Below, piece by piece: positions 33,321-43,010 of a stretch of 54,645 bases of DNA; within the stretch, counting starts at the first letter, position 1, and each line of letters opens with the position of its first letter. This stretch comes from Anaerococcus tetradius ATCC 35098. GTDB lineage: Bacteria; Bacillota; Clostridia; Tissierellales; Peptoniphilaceae. The stretch lies in NCBI RefSeq assembly GCF_000159095.1, contig NZ_GG666297.1:143853-198497 (forward strand). Reading direction: 5' to 3'. The notes beneath the pieces are model-generated. The model saw nothing but the letters and a program-made list of their open reading frames with translations. It made no database searches and was not told the DNA's origin. Made by a program: the position numbers and the translations under genes.

Positions 33321-35015
33321 ATGTTACAAACAGTTATAGTATTTTTGGTTGTTACGGGGTTGGTATCGTTAATTTCTTGGATTAGAACCAAAGATGACGA
33401 TCTATCAACATCAAAGGGTTATTTTTTAGCGGGAAGGGGTTTAGGTGCATTTGTAATAGCTTGCTCAATGGTATTAACCTCTTTATCAACAGAACAGATG
33501 ATAGGAGTCAATGCAAATACATATGTAGGCAATTTTTCAATTATTGCTTGGACAGTACAGTCTGTAATTCCTTTATGTATATTAGCAAAGGTTTTACTAC
33601 CTAAATATCTTAGGGAAGGATATACAACTATCCCAGAATTTTTTGAAAATAGGTACGCAAGATCTACTAGACTTGTAATGTCAACTTTATTTTTATTTTT
33701 CTATATATTCATTTCAATACCAGTAGCATTATATACAGGTGCGATAGCTTTCAATCAAATATTTAATTTGGAACAATTTGGATTAGATTATGCTCAAGCA
33801 ATGTGGATAACTGTATGGGCTATAGGTTTAGTTGGTGCTATATATGCAATATTTGGTGGACTAAAAGCAGTTGCCGTATCTGATACTGTAAATGCTGTAA
33901 TATTAGTAATTGGTGCCTTATTAGTACCTTACTTTGGATTAAAATACTTAGGAAGTGGTAATTTACTTCAAGGTATAGATGTTATAACATCATCACATAT
34001 TGAAAAGTTTAATGCTATAGGAAGTGCAACTGACGCAGTGCCATGGACAGCAATATTCACAGGTATATTTATAGTTAATTTATTTTACTGGACAACTAAC
34101 CAAGCTATAGTTCAGAGAACTATGGGAGCCAAAGATTTAGCTTCAGGTCAAAAGGGAATAGTTATAGCAGCATTCTTCTTGTTGTTACTACCATTAATAT
34201 TGAATTTACCAGGATTAATAGCATTTCATATTTTTGGAGATGGCATTAAAAATATGGACTTATCTTACCCAACATTAGTAAATGAAGTCATGCCAAAATA
34301 TTTACAAGGATTTTTTGTAGCCGGTTTATTTGGTGCTGTTTTATCAACATTTAATTCATTTCTGAATTCGGCAGCTACTATATTTTGCAACGACTTATTA
34401 CCAATGGTAAGTAAGAAGAAAAGAGAGGATAAAGATTTAATAAAACTAGCTAAAAAAGTATCAGCAATAATGGCAATTATTACAATGTTTATAGCTCCTT
34501 TATTGATGTATGGATCAGATGGTGTATTCTTATTTACAAAAAGATTTGCTGGATTCTTCAATATTCCAATAGTTGCTTTATTTGTAGTCGGAATATTCAA
34601 CAAAACAGTATCATCAAAAGCCGCTAACATAACTGTAGGCTTACACATATTACTATATTTTAGTTTAGTGTGGGTATTTAAAGTTAGTTTGAACTTCCAA
34701 CACGTAATGGGCGGACTATTTGTATTTGATGTCATATCTATGCTACTTTTAGGTAAAATTTGGGGAAAAGATACCCCTTACGAAGCCTCAACTGATAATA
34801 AATCTGGAGTAGATTTGTGCGAATGGAAGTATATCAATTTATTAATTTCAACAGTTGTGTTAAGTTTAATTGCACTATATGCATTACTATCTCCAATTGG
34901 ATTAGCATCAGAAGCTGGAAAACCATTAAATGTATTGATTGGATATATAGTTATAGAAATAGCGATAATTATATTTTTTATAAGTAAAACAAAAAGGACT
35001 GCTATTCATGAATAA
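33321..35015 (+). CDS. Sodium:solute symporter (SSS), YidK/SglT-like
   Basis: Integral membrane protein of 564 residues with about fourteen helices. The SSS core is visible: [20 protein letters not shown] with [16 protein letters not shown], then [33 protein letters not shown], and [25 protein letters not shown], which includes the SSS Na+-site helix. It should import a sugar with Na+. It precedes a sulfatase gene, overlapping it by 8 nt, as in the E. coli yidK-yidJ pair, so the cargo is probably a sulfated sugar. GGAGG fixes the ATG. Confidence 0.9.
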   Translation: MLQTVIVFLVVTGLVSLISWIRTKDDDLSTSKGYFLAGRGLGAFVIACSMVLTSLSTEQMIGVNANTYVGNFSIIAWTVQSVIPLCILAKVLLPKYLREGYTTIPEFFENRYARSTRLVMSTLFLFFYIFISIPVALYTGAIAFNQIFNLEQFGLDYAQAMWITVWAIGLVGAIYAIFGGLKAVAVSDTVNAVILVIGALLVPYFGLKYLGSGNLLQGIDVITSSHIEKFNAIGSATDAVPWTAIFTGIFIVNLFYWTTNQAIVQRTMGAKDLASGQKGIVIAAFFLLLLPLILNLPGLIAFHIFGDGIKNMDLSYPTLVNEVMPKYLQGFFVAGLFGAVLSTFNSFLNSAATIFCNDLLPMVSKKKREDKDLIKLAKKVSAIMAIITMFIAPLLMYGSDGVFLFTKRFAGFFNIPIVALFVVGIFNKTVSSKAANITVGLHILLYFSLVWVFKVSLNFQHVMGGLFVFDVISMLLLGKIWGKDTPYEASTDNKSGVDLCEWKYINLLISTVVLSLIALYALLSPIGLASEAGKPLNVLIGYIVIEIAIIIFFISKTKRTAIHE

Positions 35016-36462
35016 TATAGTATATATTTTATTGGATCAAATACGTCTGGATATGTTGGGAACATACGGACATGATATAGTTAAAACTCCAAATATTGAT
35101 AAAGTGGCAAGCGAAGGTATAAAATTTACTAACGCATATACACCAGCCTCTGTTTGTGGACCGGCAAGGACATCTTTATTTACAGGTCTTATGCCATCAA
35201 CTCATGGTATTATCAGAAACGGGGAAAAAGGTGGTTCTGGAGAGATAGATAAAGATAAACCAAATATAATGAATCTATTAGATGAACATTATAAGTTTAT
35301 TACAGGCAAATGGCATGTGGGAACAAAATCAATCCCAAAAGATTATGATATAAAAGGACATAATTTCGATGGTTATGGATATCCGGGAAGTGGCGTATAT
35401 AAAAATTTAGTTTTTGATCAGCCACCAACTCGAGTTAGCAATAGGTATAAGGAATGGTTAATTGAAAATGACTATGAAATTCCTGAGGTTTCAAAAGCTT
35501 ACTTTGGAGATAATCCTCATTTGAGAGTACAGGAGTTGTGTGGATTATTATCTGGAACTAAAAATGAAACAATACCTTACTTCATAATTGATGAAGCGAA
35601 AAAATATGTAAAAGAATCTACAGAATTATCTAAACCATTTTTTGGATGGATAAATTTTTGGGGTCCACATACACCATGTATTGTTCCTGAACCATACTAT
35701 TCAATGTATAATCCTGATGATATTATATTGGATGATAGTTTCTTCAAACCTTTAGTTGGCAAACCTGGTCACTATAAATCAATTTCAAAGATGTGGGGAA
35801 TGTGGGAAGCAAGCGAGGCTAGATGGAAAGAAGTTATATCAAAATATTGGGGTTATATTACACTAATTGATGACGCCATTGGAGATTTCATAGATTATTT
35901 AAAAGAAAATAATTTATATGACAATACATTTTTAGTAATAACTGCAGATCATGGTGATGCCATGGGAGCTCATAGGATGATTGAAAAGGGTGAATTTATG
36001 TTTGACACAACATATAAGATTCCTATGATAGTTAAAGATGTTAATTCTAAAAATAAGTCTGCAGTTAATGATAATTTAGTATATTTACATGATTTAACTG
36101 CGACAGCATATGATATATCAGGTAAGAAAATTCCTGAAGAATTTGAATGTGAATCAATTTTACCAATCATAAGGGATAAGGCAAATAATGATAGAAAAGG
36201 TGTTTTATCTCAATTAGCAGGCCATTTTGTATATTTTGAGCAAAGAATGTGGCATAGGAAAGATTATAAATTAGTATTTAATGCATCTGATTTATGCGAG
36301 TTATATGATGTAAAGAATGATCCGGATGAGTTAAATAATTTGTTCTATAATGATGAATATAAAGACATAAAAAGAGAGCTTTTAGAAGAAATGCACGATG
36401 AAATGCTTAGAATCTCTGATCCTTTAGAAAACTGGCTATATAGAATTATCTTAGAACTTTAA
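35008..36462 (+). CDS. Cytoplasmic Cys-type sulfatase
   Basis: Sulfatase of 484 residues. The formylglycine signature is C50-G-P52-A-R54 (CxPxR, then TSLFTG), whose Cys is oxidised by the maturase encoded downstream. Metal ligands are suggested by the N-terminal LLDQIRLD and by [12 protein letters not shown] near residue 310-321. There is no signal peptide: translation starts [10 protein letters not shown], so hydrolysis of the sulfate ester would occur in the cytoplasm after import. The ATG lies within the end of the symporter gene behind AAGGA. The exact sugar is unknown; the closest known pattern is YidJ-like. Confidence 0.9.
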   Translation: MNNIVYILLDQIRLDMLGTYGHDIVKTPNIDKVASEGIKFTNAYTPASVCGPARTSLFTGLMPSTHGIIRNGEKGGSGEIDKDKPNIMNLLDEHYKFITGKWHVGTKSIPKDYDIKGHNFDGYGYPGSGVYKNLVFDQPPTRVSNRYKEWLIENDYEIPEVSKAYFGDNPHLRVQELCGLLSGTKNETIPYFIIDEAKKYVKESTELSKPFFGWINFWGPHTPCIVPEPYYSMYNPDDIILDDSFFKPLVGKPGHYKSISKMWGMWEASEARWKEVISKYWGYITLIDDAIGDFIDYLKENNLYDNTFLVITADHGDAMGAHRMIEKGEFMFDTTYKIPMIVKDVNSKNKSAVNDNLVYLHDLTATAYDISGKKIPEEFECESILPIIRDKANNDRKGVLSQLAGHFVYFEQRMWHRKDYKLVFNASDLCELYDVKNDPDELNNLFYNDEYKDIKRELLEEMHDEMLRISDPLENWLYRIILEL

Positions 36463-36470
36463 TAAAAAAA

Positions 36471-36504
36471 TAATATCCCTCGGAAATTTTTTCGAGGGAT
36501 ATTA
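36471..36504 (+). promoter_or_regulatory. Long perfect hairpin between sulfatase and anSME genes
   Basis: TAATATCCCTCG (36471-36482) and CGAGGGATATTA (36493-36504) form a 12-bp perfect stem with the loop GAAATTTTTT. There is no T-run after it; it ends next to the SD of the anSME gene. It may set the relative amounts of sulfatase and maturase mRNA. In reverse the loop gives AAAAAATTTC, which does not favour a minus-strand terminator. Confidence 0.6.
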
Positions 36505-36521
36505 TGATAGAAGGTGGCAAA

Positions 36522-37652
36522 ATGTTAGATTTAAAAATGAAAAATATAAGTGTACTAATAAAACCGGCATCTTCAAACTGTAATATTAAGTGTGAGTATT
36601 GTTTTTATTATGATGAATCAGCAAATAGAGAAGTGTTTGATTATGGATTTATATCAATTTCAACTATAGATATCTTCCTTATGAAAATTTTTAACCTTGT
36701 GACAGAAAGTGTTTCATTTCTTTTTCAAGGTGGTGAACCAATGTTGATTGGGATAGAATTCTATAAGGTATTTGAAAAAATAGTCAAAAAATACAATAAA
36801 AATAAAATAAAAGTAAATTACTCTATACAAACTAACGGTATTTTACTTAACCAAGAATGGGCTGAATATTTTTATAGTTCAAACTACCTAGTTGGAGTTT
36901 CACTTGATGGAATAAAAAATACCCATGATAAATATAGGATGGATAAAAATAAGAGTGGAACATTTGAAAAGGTCTTAGATGCAATTGATTTACTTAAGAA
37001 AAATAAGGTGCAATTTAATATTTTAACCGTTGTAACAAACGAAATTGTAGATAGTGTTAGTGAGATATATAAGTTTTATAAAGATAGTGACTTTTATTAC
37101 ATGCAATTTACTCCATCAATTGAACCTATAAAAAAAGTGGGTCAATACCAATATATGGATACAAAACATTTTGGCCAGTTTCTAGATGAACTGTTTAATT
37201 TATGGTATGAGGATATTAAAAATAAAAATTATTATTCAATTAGATATTTTGAAAATCTGATCATGATATTAATGGGCATAACTCCAGAATCTTGCGATGC
37301 TCAAGGTAAGTGCGATATAACCCTTGTAATGGAGGCAGATGGTTCAATTTATCCTTGCGATTTTTATATTTTAGATGCTTGGCGTTTAGGAAATATTAAT
37401 AATAATGCTTTAGAGGATATTATTCTTTCCAAAAAATCTAAAGAATTTATAATTAGTTCTATAAATATTCCAGAACAATGTAAGTCATGTGAATATTTAT
37501 TAATATGTAGGAATGGATGTAGAAGGTATAGAAACAATGAAAATCTGAATATCTATTGTGAAAGTTATTATTACTTTTTTAAAAGGAATTATGGAAAACT
37601 CATTGAATTAAAAGATATTATTCTGAAGGAAAGAAAAGTAAAAGCGAATTAA
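36522..37652 (+). CDS. Anaerobic sulfatase-maturating enzyme (radical SAM)
   Basis: Enzyme of 376 residues that oxidises the sulfatase Cys (or Ser) to formylglycine without oxygen. The radical-SAM cluster motif is C20-NIK-C24-EY-C27. FQGGEPMLIG, TNGILL and SLDGIKNTHDKYR follow in the usual order. The C-terminal SPASM part binds two more clusters (CDAQGKCDITLVMEADGSIY, YPCDFYILD with the catalytic Asp, CKSCEYLLICRNGCRR). An in-frame ATG at 36504 lies in the hairpin; ATG 36522 follows GAAGGTGG and is preferred. Its partner is the adjacent sulfatase. Confidence 0.92.
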   Translation: MLDLKMKNISVLIKPASSNCNIKCEYCFYYDESANREVFDYGFISISTIDIFLMKIFNLVTESVSFLFQGGEPMLIGIEFYKVFEKIVKKYNKNKIKVNYSIQTNGILLNQEWAEYFYSSNYLVGVSLDGIKNTHDKYRMDKNKSGTFEKVLDAIDLLKKNKVQFNILTVVTNEIVDSVSEIYKFYKDSDFYYMQFTPSIEPIKKVGQYQYMDTKHFGQFLDELFNLWYEDIKNKNYYSIRYFENLIMILMGITPESCDAQGKCDITLVMEADGSIYPCDFYILDAWRLGNINNNALEDIILSKKSKEFIISSINIPEQCKSCEYLLICRNGCRRYRNNENLNIYCESYYYFFKRNYGKLIELKDIILKERKVKAN

Positions 37653-37745
37653 TTTAAATAATATTTTGTAATATACAATGAGTTATTTACTTTAGGTAAA
37701 TATTTTATTGTTTTGTATTTTTGGATAGAGAGGTTTTATATTTTT

Positions 37746-38441
37746 ATGAAAAAAATTATTAGAAATGATATTCTTAAAGTTGTGATAAATATAAATGGAG
37801 CTTTTATTGATGAGTTTTGTTTTGGCGAAAAAAATATCTTTTACCCTAGATTTACAGTTGATATTGATGGAATCCAGAAACCAAGGGGTGGGATGCATCC
37901 ATGTTTGCCACAATTTGGAGTCAGTGAGATAAATAAATTGATGGTTCACGGTTATGGAAGAGATTTAGTTTGGGAAATCATTGAAGAAGATCAAAATAGA
38001 ATTATATTGGCTTTGGATGGACATTTTGGATATGAAGGGATGAACTCATTGATAGAATATTCACTGGATAAGAATAAGTTTGATGTAAAACTGACTTTAA
38101 AAAATACATCAAATAATAATTTCTTGGTGGCACCTGGCTTCCATCCATATTTTTATTATGATAATAATTTCTTTATTGATGGAGTGGATTTAAATCATGA
38201 TGATTTAAGAAAAACAATATTTGTAAAAAGTAATGAGATAAATTTTAGAACAGGTGAAATTGAAGTGAAAATATTAACAGATAATTTTAATGTTTTCACA
38301 ATATGGTCTGATTTTATAGAGAATTATATATGTATAGAACCAACTTTTAATGGAAATTCATTTACAAAAGAAAAAAATGATCCATATATTTTAAATGTTA
38401 AGGAAGAATTTAAAGCACAATTTTCTATAAAGATTGATTAA
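37746..38441 (+). CDS. Aldose 1-epimerase-like (galactose mutarotase fold)
   Basis: Protein of 231 residues with the beta-sandwich pattern of aldose epimerases: GGMHPCLPQFG, VHGYGRDLVWEI, LKNTSNNNFLVAPGFHPYF (the conserved PGFHPYF) and CIEPTFNGNSF. Members interconvert sugar anomers. The frame is open upstream at 37713, but the ATG at 37746 is the first with an SD (GAGAGG about 12 nt before). It lies 93 nt after the anSME gene with no visible terminator and fits a role in preparing the freed sugar. Shorter than the classic GalM (about 340), closer to LacX-type proteins. Confidence 0.78.
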   Translation: MKKIIRNDILKVVININGAFIDEFCFGEKNIFYPRFTVDIDGIQKPRGGMHPCLPQFGVSEINKLMVHGYGRDLVWEIIEEDQNRIILALDGHFGYEGMNSLIEYSLDKNKFDVKLTLKNTSNNNFLVAPGFHPYFYYDNNFFIDGVDLNHDDLRKTIFVKSNEINFRTGEIEVKILTDNFNVFTIWSDFIENYICIEPTFNGNSFTKEKNDPYILNVKEEFKAQFSIKID

Positions 38442-38526
38442 AATTTTACTGTATACAAATTAGATGATTAAGCTTACATATTAAGTATAAATGTTAAAAT
38501 TTTGGGGGATAGAGTGTAGAAAATCT

Positions 38527-39090
38527 ATGGAAAAGAAAAATAAATTATGGCGAATTTTTAAATCAACCCTATACCTATCAGCCTTTACCTTTGGTGGAGG
38601 CTACGTGATATTGACCTTGATGAAAGATACATTTGTAGATAAATTAAAGTGGATAGACAAGGACCAGATGCTTGATATGACTGCTATTGCCCAGTCAGCT
38701 CCGGGAGCAGTTGCTATAAACGCGTCAATAGTTGTTGGCTATGAAACTGGGGGACTTCTTGGAATGCTTGTGGCAATTTTGGGTACGGCCATCCCACCAT
38801 TGGTAATTATTTCGATAATTTCAATGTTTTACCAAGCCTTTATCGCAAATTATTATATAGCGAGATTTTTAAAGGGAATGCAGGGGGCTATTGCTGCCCT
38901 GATTTTTAAGGTTTCCTATGATATGGGCAAGGATCTTCTTAAGAGTAAGTCAAAATTTGTGCCAGTAATTATGGTACTTGCCTTCATCTTGGGATATTTT
39001 TTGAAGGTAAATATAGTTTATATAATTGCTGGTCTAATTTTACTTGGCCTTTTAAATGCCCTTACAAAAAGGAGGGGACATGTTAGTTAA
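38527..39090 (+). CDS. Chromate transporter family protein, first half
   Basis: Membrane protein of 187 residues, a short-chain CHR protein. FTFGGGYVILTLMKD and AIAQSAPGAVAINASIVVGYE match the chromate transporter domain, which in most bacteria is duplicated in one long protein. Six or so helices. The frame opens at 38491, but ATG 38527 gives a more typical length; neither has a strong SD. It overlaps its partner by 11 nt. Chromate export is the family name; the natural substrate in this host is unproven. Confidence 0.85.
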   Translation: MEKKNKLWRIFKSTLYLSAFTFGGGYVILTLMKDTFVDKLKWIDKDQMLDMTAIAQSAPGAVAINASIVVGYETGGLLGMLVAILGTAIPPLVIISIISMFYQAFIANYYIARFLKGMQGAIAALIFKVSYDMGKDLLKSKSKFVPVIMVLAFILGYFLKVNIVYIIAGLILLGLLNALTKRRGHVS

Positions 39091-39634
39091 ATTATTTATA
39101 AGTTTTTTAAAAATCGGACTCTTCTCCTTTGGAGGAGGCTATGCAGCCCTTCCCCTCATCCAACAGGAAGTAGTTACTCAAAATGGGTGGTTGGGTGTAA
39201 GTGAATTTAACGACCTAATTACCATTAGCCAGATGACCCCAGGTCCAATCGCCCTAAATTCAGCGACCTTTGTAGGCCAAAGAGTTGCAGGTTTTCCGGG
39301 AAGTCTTGCTGCAACAATTGGTTGTATTTTGCCATCAGCCATAATAGTTGGCGCCCTTTCATATTTTTATAAAAAGTACAAGGACTTGGATTTGATGACA
39401 GAAGTCCTAAAATTTTTAAGACCTGCCATTGTTGTGATGATCCTAATAGCTGGCCTTGATATACTCAAAACTGCCCTATTTGATGTAAACTTCATATCAA
39501 TAGCAAACCTTGACTTTAAAATGCTAGGCTTATTTATAGGAGCGTTTATAATCATGAATAAAAAAAACTATGACCCTATTAAGGTCATGGTTGCAAGTGG
39601 TTGTTTGTATTTGATTTTAGGTTTTGTTAGCTAG
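39080..39634 (+). CDS. Chromate transporter family protein, second half
   Basis: Partner CHR protein of 184 residues, homologous to the first: SFGGGYAALPLIQQEVV, ISQMTPGPIALNSATFVG and a similar helix series. The two short proteins probably form a heterodimer that replaces the two-domain ChrA. AGGAGGGG directly before ATG 39080 is a strong SD. The gene is followed by an IS fragment rather than by another gene, and no terminator is visible. Confidence 0.87.
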   Translation: MLVKLFISFLKIGLFSFGGGYAALPLIQQEVVTQNGWLGVSEFNDLITISQMTPGPIALNSATFVGQRVAGFPGSLAATIGCILPSAIIVGALSYFYKKYKDLDLMTEVLKFLRPAIVVMILIAGLDILKTALFDVNFISIANLDFKMLGLFIGAFIIMNKKNYDPIKVMVASGCLYLILGFVS

Positions 39635-39683
39635 TGATAAGTCAAGTCCATAATATTGTGTAAATTTACTAGTACAATATTTG

Positions 39684-39967
39684 CTATTTAATTCTAATAT
39701 ACAATTTAGAAGATGTTATCCAATCCTGATTGATATCAATGAGGATTGCACCTATTAAGCGAATATCTGAATCTTCGTTAGGAAATATTCTAATTACTTT
39801 TTCACGTCTTCTAACTTCTTCATTTAGTCTTTCTAAGCAGTTAGTTGACCTAAGTCTACTATGAATTGTATCATTAGCTAAATATGCAAAGGCATCTCCA
39901 AATCCTTAATCTAAGGTTTTTAATGAGTTTTGAAATTTCTTTCTGTTAAATTTAGTAAGTTGAGCGA
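39684..39967 (-). pseudogene. IS256-family transposase C-terminal fragment
   Basis: Read on the minus strand, the frame gives GFGDAFAYLANDTIHSRLRS, then TNCLERLNEEVRRREKVIRI, then FPNEDSDIRLIGAILID, the conserved C-terminal end of IS256/Mutator transposases, ending at TAG (39686-39684). The same frame upstream (KFNRKKFQNSLKTLD) is cut by a TAA at about 39908, and the N-terminal 300 residues are missing. The remnant stops near the foldback element at 39985, which may have caused or followed the truncation. Not functional. Confidence 0.85.
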
Positions 39968-39984
39968 ACGAAAGAGTGCAAAAC

Positions 39985-40191
39985 AAAAAAGGGTTTGTTG
40001 CAAAACTATGAATAATCATCGTACCATCGTTAGAAGGTTCTCTTAGGAAATTTTACCTCTCCTTGCCGGTGGGCATATTAGTGCCTGCCGGCTGATGGAG
40101 GCATTTAGCCCGTCGGCAAGGTGAGACTTTCCGTGGAGGTTCTTCTAACGATAATGGTACGATTTATTCATTCTGCAACAGCCCCTTTTTT
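39985..40191. mobile_element. MITE-like foldback element with GC-rich core
   Basis: About 207 bp with long imperfect inverted ends. The left end (AAAAAAGGGTTTGTTGCAAAA) mirrors the right end read in reverse (TAAAAAAGGGGCTGTTGCAGA), and the arms continue with GTACCAT and CGTTAGAAG on both sides. The outer GGGNYTGTTGCA motif resembles IS6-type ends. The core is strikingly GC-rich: CCTTGCCG (40051-40058) pairs with CGGCAAGG (40112-40119), then GGGC with GCCC and TGCCT with AGGCA inside. No ORF. It abuts the stop of fbp and may also end its transcript. Confidence 0.7.
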
Positions 40192-40194
40192 AGT

Positions 40195-42096
40195 TTAGTT
40201 AGTGCTATCGTACATTTCTAGAAGTTTTTCTAGAACTTTAATTTTTTCTCTAATATCTCTGCCTTCGTCCGTATCTTTCTTTAGCATCCTTGGCAAGAGG
40301 ATTTCTACTTCTTTGATATTTGGTGTGTAGCTTGATACCTTATCTGTTATTGATTCGTAAGACTTATGCTCGGCGAGGGCTACATGGTGGGAGTTAAACA
40401 TGAGAGTATAACCAGCGATTCCTGTTTTTGCCTGATAAGGTTTGGAGATTCCGCCATCAATCACATAGAGCTTACCATTAGCCTTGATTGGGTTATCACC
40501 CTTGTTTGCCTTTACTGGAACGTGGCCATTAATTATCCTTCTTCTTTCGTTTTTGATTTCGAATTCGTCTAGGATCATATCTACAATCTCTTCCTTATCA
40601 CAAAGCTTGTAATAAGGGTTAAAGACTTCTTTTTTTAAGTCCTTGTCATCTACAAAGATATTTTCAAAATATGAGTATTGACTCTTGCCGAAAATTGGTG
40701 AATATTTACCATTTATCAGATACCACATCACATCCTTGGCAAAGAGAGAGTCGGTAAAGTAGGCGTCTCTTGCTATTTTATCGAAGGCATCCATTAATTT
40801 TCTGCCAGTATATGTCTTGCCCTTAATCTTTACTTCCTTGAATTTGCCATCTTCTGTAAGAGGTATGCAACCATGAAAGAGGAGAGATCCATTTTCTGTT
40901 TTGTACATAGATCCATTCTTGTATAAGAATCTCATATGGCGGTTAAGTCTGTTGCCCTTGGTAAAATCGCTCTTTAGGATATCTATTATAAACTTTTCTG
41001 AATCGCTAAGCTTTAGTGGGTTCTTTGGATCTATAGTTGGGAAATTTGTATCCTTCATTGGGACATTTTTGTAGGTCATCTTCTCAAAATCGACAAATTT
41101 GAGGAAGTTTCTATCATCTACATTAAATTCAGGATTTCTATTTATGAGGGCGCCGTCAAGTTTAAATCTTATGATAGAAATTGCCTTATACATTTTAGCA
41201 GCAACTTCGCCACTGACATTGTCATAAATATTTCTGTCAAAAATTTTTGGCATGAAAAGCTTACAAGGATCATTCTTGTAGGTGTGGATGGCAAATTCAT
41301 AAAGGGGTCTAAGATTTATCCCATAGCCATCTTCTAGCATGTCGAAATTATTATAAGAGATGGCATTCGCAACACAAGCAGCTATCAAAGCCTCATTGCC
41401 ACTAGCTGCCCCCATCCAGGCTATGTCGTGATTGCCCCATTGGATATCTACATTAGGAAAGCCAAGTAACTCGTCCATAATTATGTGTGGGGAAGGGCCC
41501 CTATCGTAAATATCTCCAACTATGTGAAGCTTATCAACTGAGACTCTTTGGATGAGTTTTGCTAGAGAGATTATAAACTCCTTGGCAGAATTGTATTTTA
41601 CAATATTTGCAATAAGAGATTCATAGTATTCCTTTTTGTTGAACTCTGAATCGTTGGTATATAAAAGCTCGTCAATAATATTGGTGTAGGAGCCGGTAAA
41701 CTTGCTTTTTACATAGGCTTTAGGATATTTGGTAGATACAAATCTAAAGAGATTGATTAGCCTGTGAATGGTGATTGTTAGAAAGTCCTCAGTTAATAAA
41801 TCGTTTTCGGAAAACTCTTTGATAACATAGCTTGGATCATAGATAAGCTCCGCTAGTTGGTCTTGGTCCTCTTGGATTAAGGTATCCCCATAGAACTTTT
41901 TGATTTTATCTCTAATATTTCCTGAAGCAGACCTTAGGAGGTGGAGGAAGGCTTGGCTTTCTCCATGGATATCAGAGAAAAAATACTCAGTCCCCTTAGG
42001 AAGATAGAGCTTCGAGTTAAGAGAAATCAACTCATCTTTGATAGCTGATTTGCTTGGATAGATGTCTTTTAATAGTTTTAAATAATTGTTGTCCAT
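40195..42096 (-). CDS. fbp: Fructose-1,6-bisphosphatase class III
   Basis: Gluconeogenic phosphatase of 633 residues in the class III family found in Firmicutes. The metallophosphatase motifs appear in order: YFFSDIHGES near residue 38, HIVGDIYDRGPSPH near 206 and IQWGNHDIAWMG near 230, followed by FHGCIPL and NGHVPVKANKGD later. ATG 42096 has GAGGGG with ideal spacing; an in-frame ATG 12 nt upstream is less likely. The 3' end borders the foldback element by only a few bases, without damage to the C-terminus that I can see. It may be cotranscribed with the membrane-protein gene upstream. Confidence 0.92.
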   Translation of the reverse strand: MDNNYLKLLKDIYPSKSAIKDELISLNSKLYLPKGTEYFFSDIHGESQAFLHLLRSASGNIRDKIKKFYGDTLIQEDQDQLAELIYDPSYVIKEFSENDLLTEDFLTITIHRLINLFRFVSTKYPKAYVKSKFTGSYTNIIDELLYTNDSEFNKKEYYESLIANIVKYNSAKEFIISLAKLIQRVSVDKLHIVGDIYDRGPSPHIIMDELLGFPNVDIQWGNHDIAWMGAASGNEALIAACVANAISYNNFDMLEDGYGINLRPLYEFAIHTYKNDPCKLFMPKIFDRNIYDNVSGEVAAKMYKAISIIRFKLDGALINRNPEFNVDDRNFLKFVDFEKMTYKNVPMKDTNFPTIDPKNPLKLSDSEKFIIDILKSDFTKGNRLNRHMRFLYKNGSMYKTENGSLLFHGCIPLTEDGKFKEVKIKGKTYTGRKLMDAFDKIARDAYFTDSLFAKDVMWYLINGKYSPIFGKSQYSYFENIFVDDKDLKKEVFNPYYKLCDKEEIVDMILDEFEIKNERRRIINGHVPVKANKGDNPIKANGKLYVIDGGISKPYQAKTGIAGYTLMFNSHHVALAEHKSYESITDKVSSYTPNIKEVEILLPRMLKKDTDEGRDIREKIKVLEKLLEMYDSTN

Positions 42097-42164
42097 ATTT
42101 CCCCTCATTTCTTCTTACTTGCTATATACCCATTAGTAGGAAATTTCAAAGAAAAAGAATGAAA

Positions 42165-42908
42165 TTACTCATCCTTTTTTTCTTCTTCTATAATATTTTC
42201 GTTTGAAGATTTTTCTTCTAGCTTGTTTATAGTTAAAGTGCTCTTTTCTTCTTTACTAGGATTAGAATCTTCTTTTGCATTGTCGAGCTTAGCCTCTTCT
42301 TTTTTCTCACTTGCAAAATTTAGGGAGTAAAGCTTTGGCTCATCTTCACTATTTGCAAGGGTATTTCTTTTGCTAGTAGCTTCTATTTTTCTTAGCTTAG
42401 GAGCTTTATTTATATCTATTTTTTTCTCTTTTATTTTTTCCTTATTAGCATCTTGAATCTTTTTCATTTCTTCATCAGAATTTCCACTGTGATAGGCTCC
42501 CCTAGATTTATTATAGATACCCATAATTGATGCTAAAATTATTAGGGCGTTTAGAACAAGGGGGATATAGATTAATCTTTCCCTTATGAATAGAAGAATA
42601 AGCAAATCTATTATTATAAAGAAACATGCAAAGAAAATATTGGACAAGAACTTCTCTCCAGTTTTTCCAGATTGAAAAATATTTCTTGTAACTTTAAAAT
42701 TTAAGAAAAAGCCACAGATTAGGATAATTATTGCAATTGGCTTAACAAAACCTAGGGATATTGGCGAAAAGCCTACTATATCCAAAAAGCCTGCCAAAAG
42801 TTTCTTATCTACAAAGCCTGCAAAAATAGTTGCGAATAAAAATAAAATTGTAATGACAGACCTAAATAGTCCACCTATAAAAGTTAGTAGTCTTGTAGTT
42901 GTTTTCAT
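42165..42908 (-). CDS. Hypothetical four-helix membrane protein with charged tail
   Basis: Protein of 247 residues, no recognised family. Four hydrophobic segments lie in the first 140 residues (RLLTFIGGLFRSVITILFLF, PIAIIILICGFFLNF, IFFACFFIIIDLLILLFI and LVLNALIILASIMGIY). From about 160 the tail is highly charged (many Lys and Glu) and probably unstructured in the cytoplasm. GGAGGC precedes ATG 42908; the open frame reaches further upstream but overlaps promoter sequence. A TATAAT box with extended TG lies upstream (42932-42927). Function unknown. Confidence 0.72.
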   Translation of the reverse strand: MKTTTRLLTFIGGLFRSVITILFLFATIFAGFVDKKLLAGFLDIVGFSPISLGFVKPIAIIILICGFFLNFKVTRNIFQSGKTGEKFLSNIFFACFFIIIDLLILLFIRERLIYIPLVLNALIILASIMGIYNKSRGAYHSGNSDEEMKKIQDANKEKIKEKKIDINKAPKLRKIEATSKRNTLANSEDEPKLYSLNFASEKKEEAKLDNAKEDSNPSKEEKSTLTINKLEEKSSNENIIEEEKKDE

Positions 42909-42926
42909 ATTGCCTCCATTTATATT

Positions 42927-42975
42927 ATTATAGCATAAATTATCGATTTGTTTATATCTTTTATTGAAGTATAAT
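42927..42975. promoter_or_regulatory. Divergent promoters for the membrane protein and nitroreductase genes
   Basis: Minus strand: TGCTATAAT, an extended -10 (TATAAT at 42932-42927), for the membrane-protein gene. Plus strand: TTGTTT (42948-42953), 16-bp spacer, TATAAT (42970-42975), for the nitroreductase gene. The two are about 40 bp apart. Confidence 0.55.
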
Positions 42976-43010
42976 AAGCCCAAAGATTTGTTTAAGTCAA
43001 GGAGGTTCTT

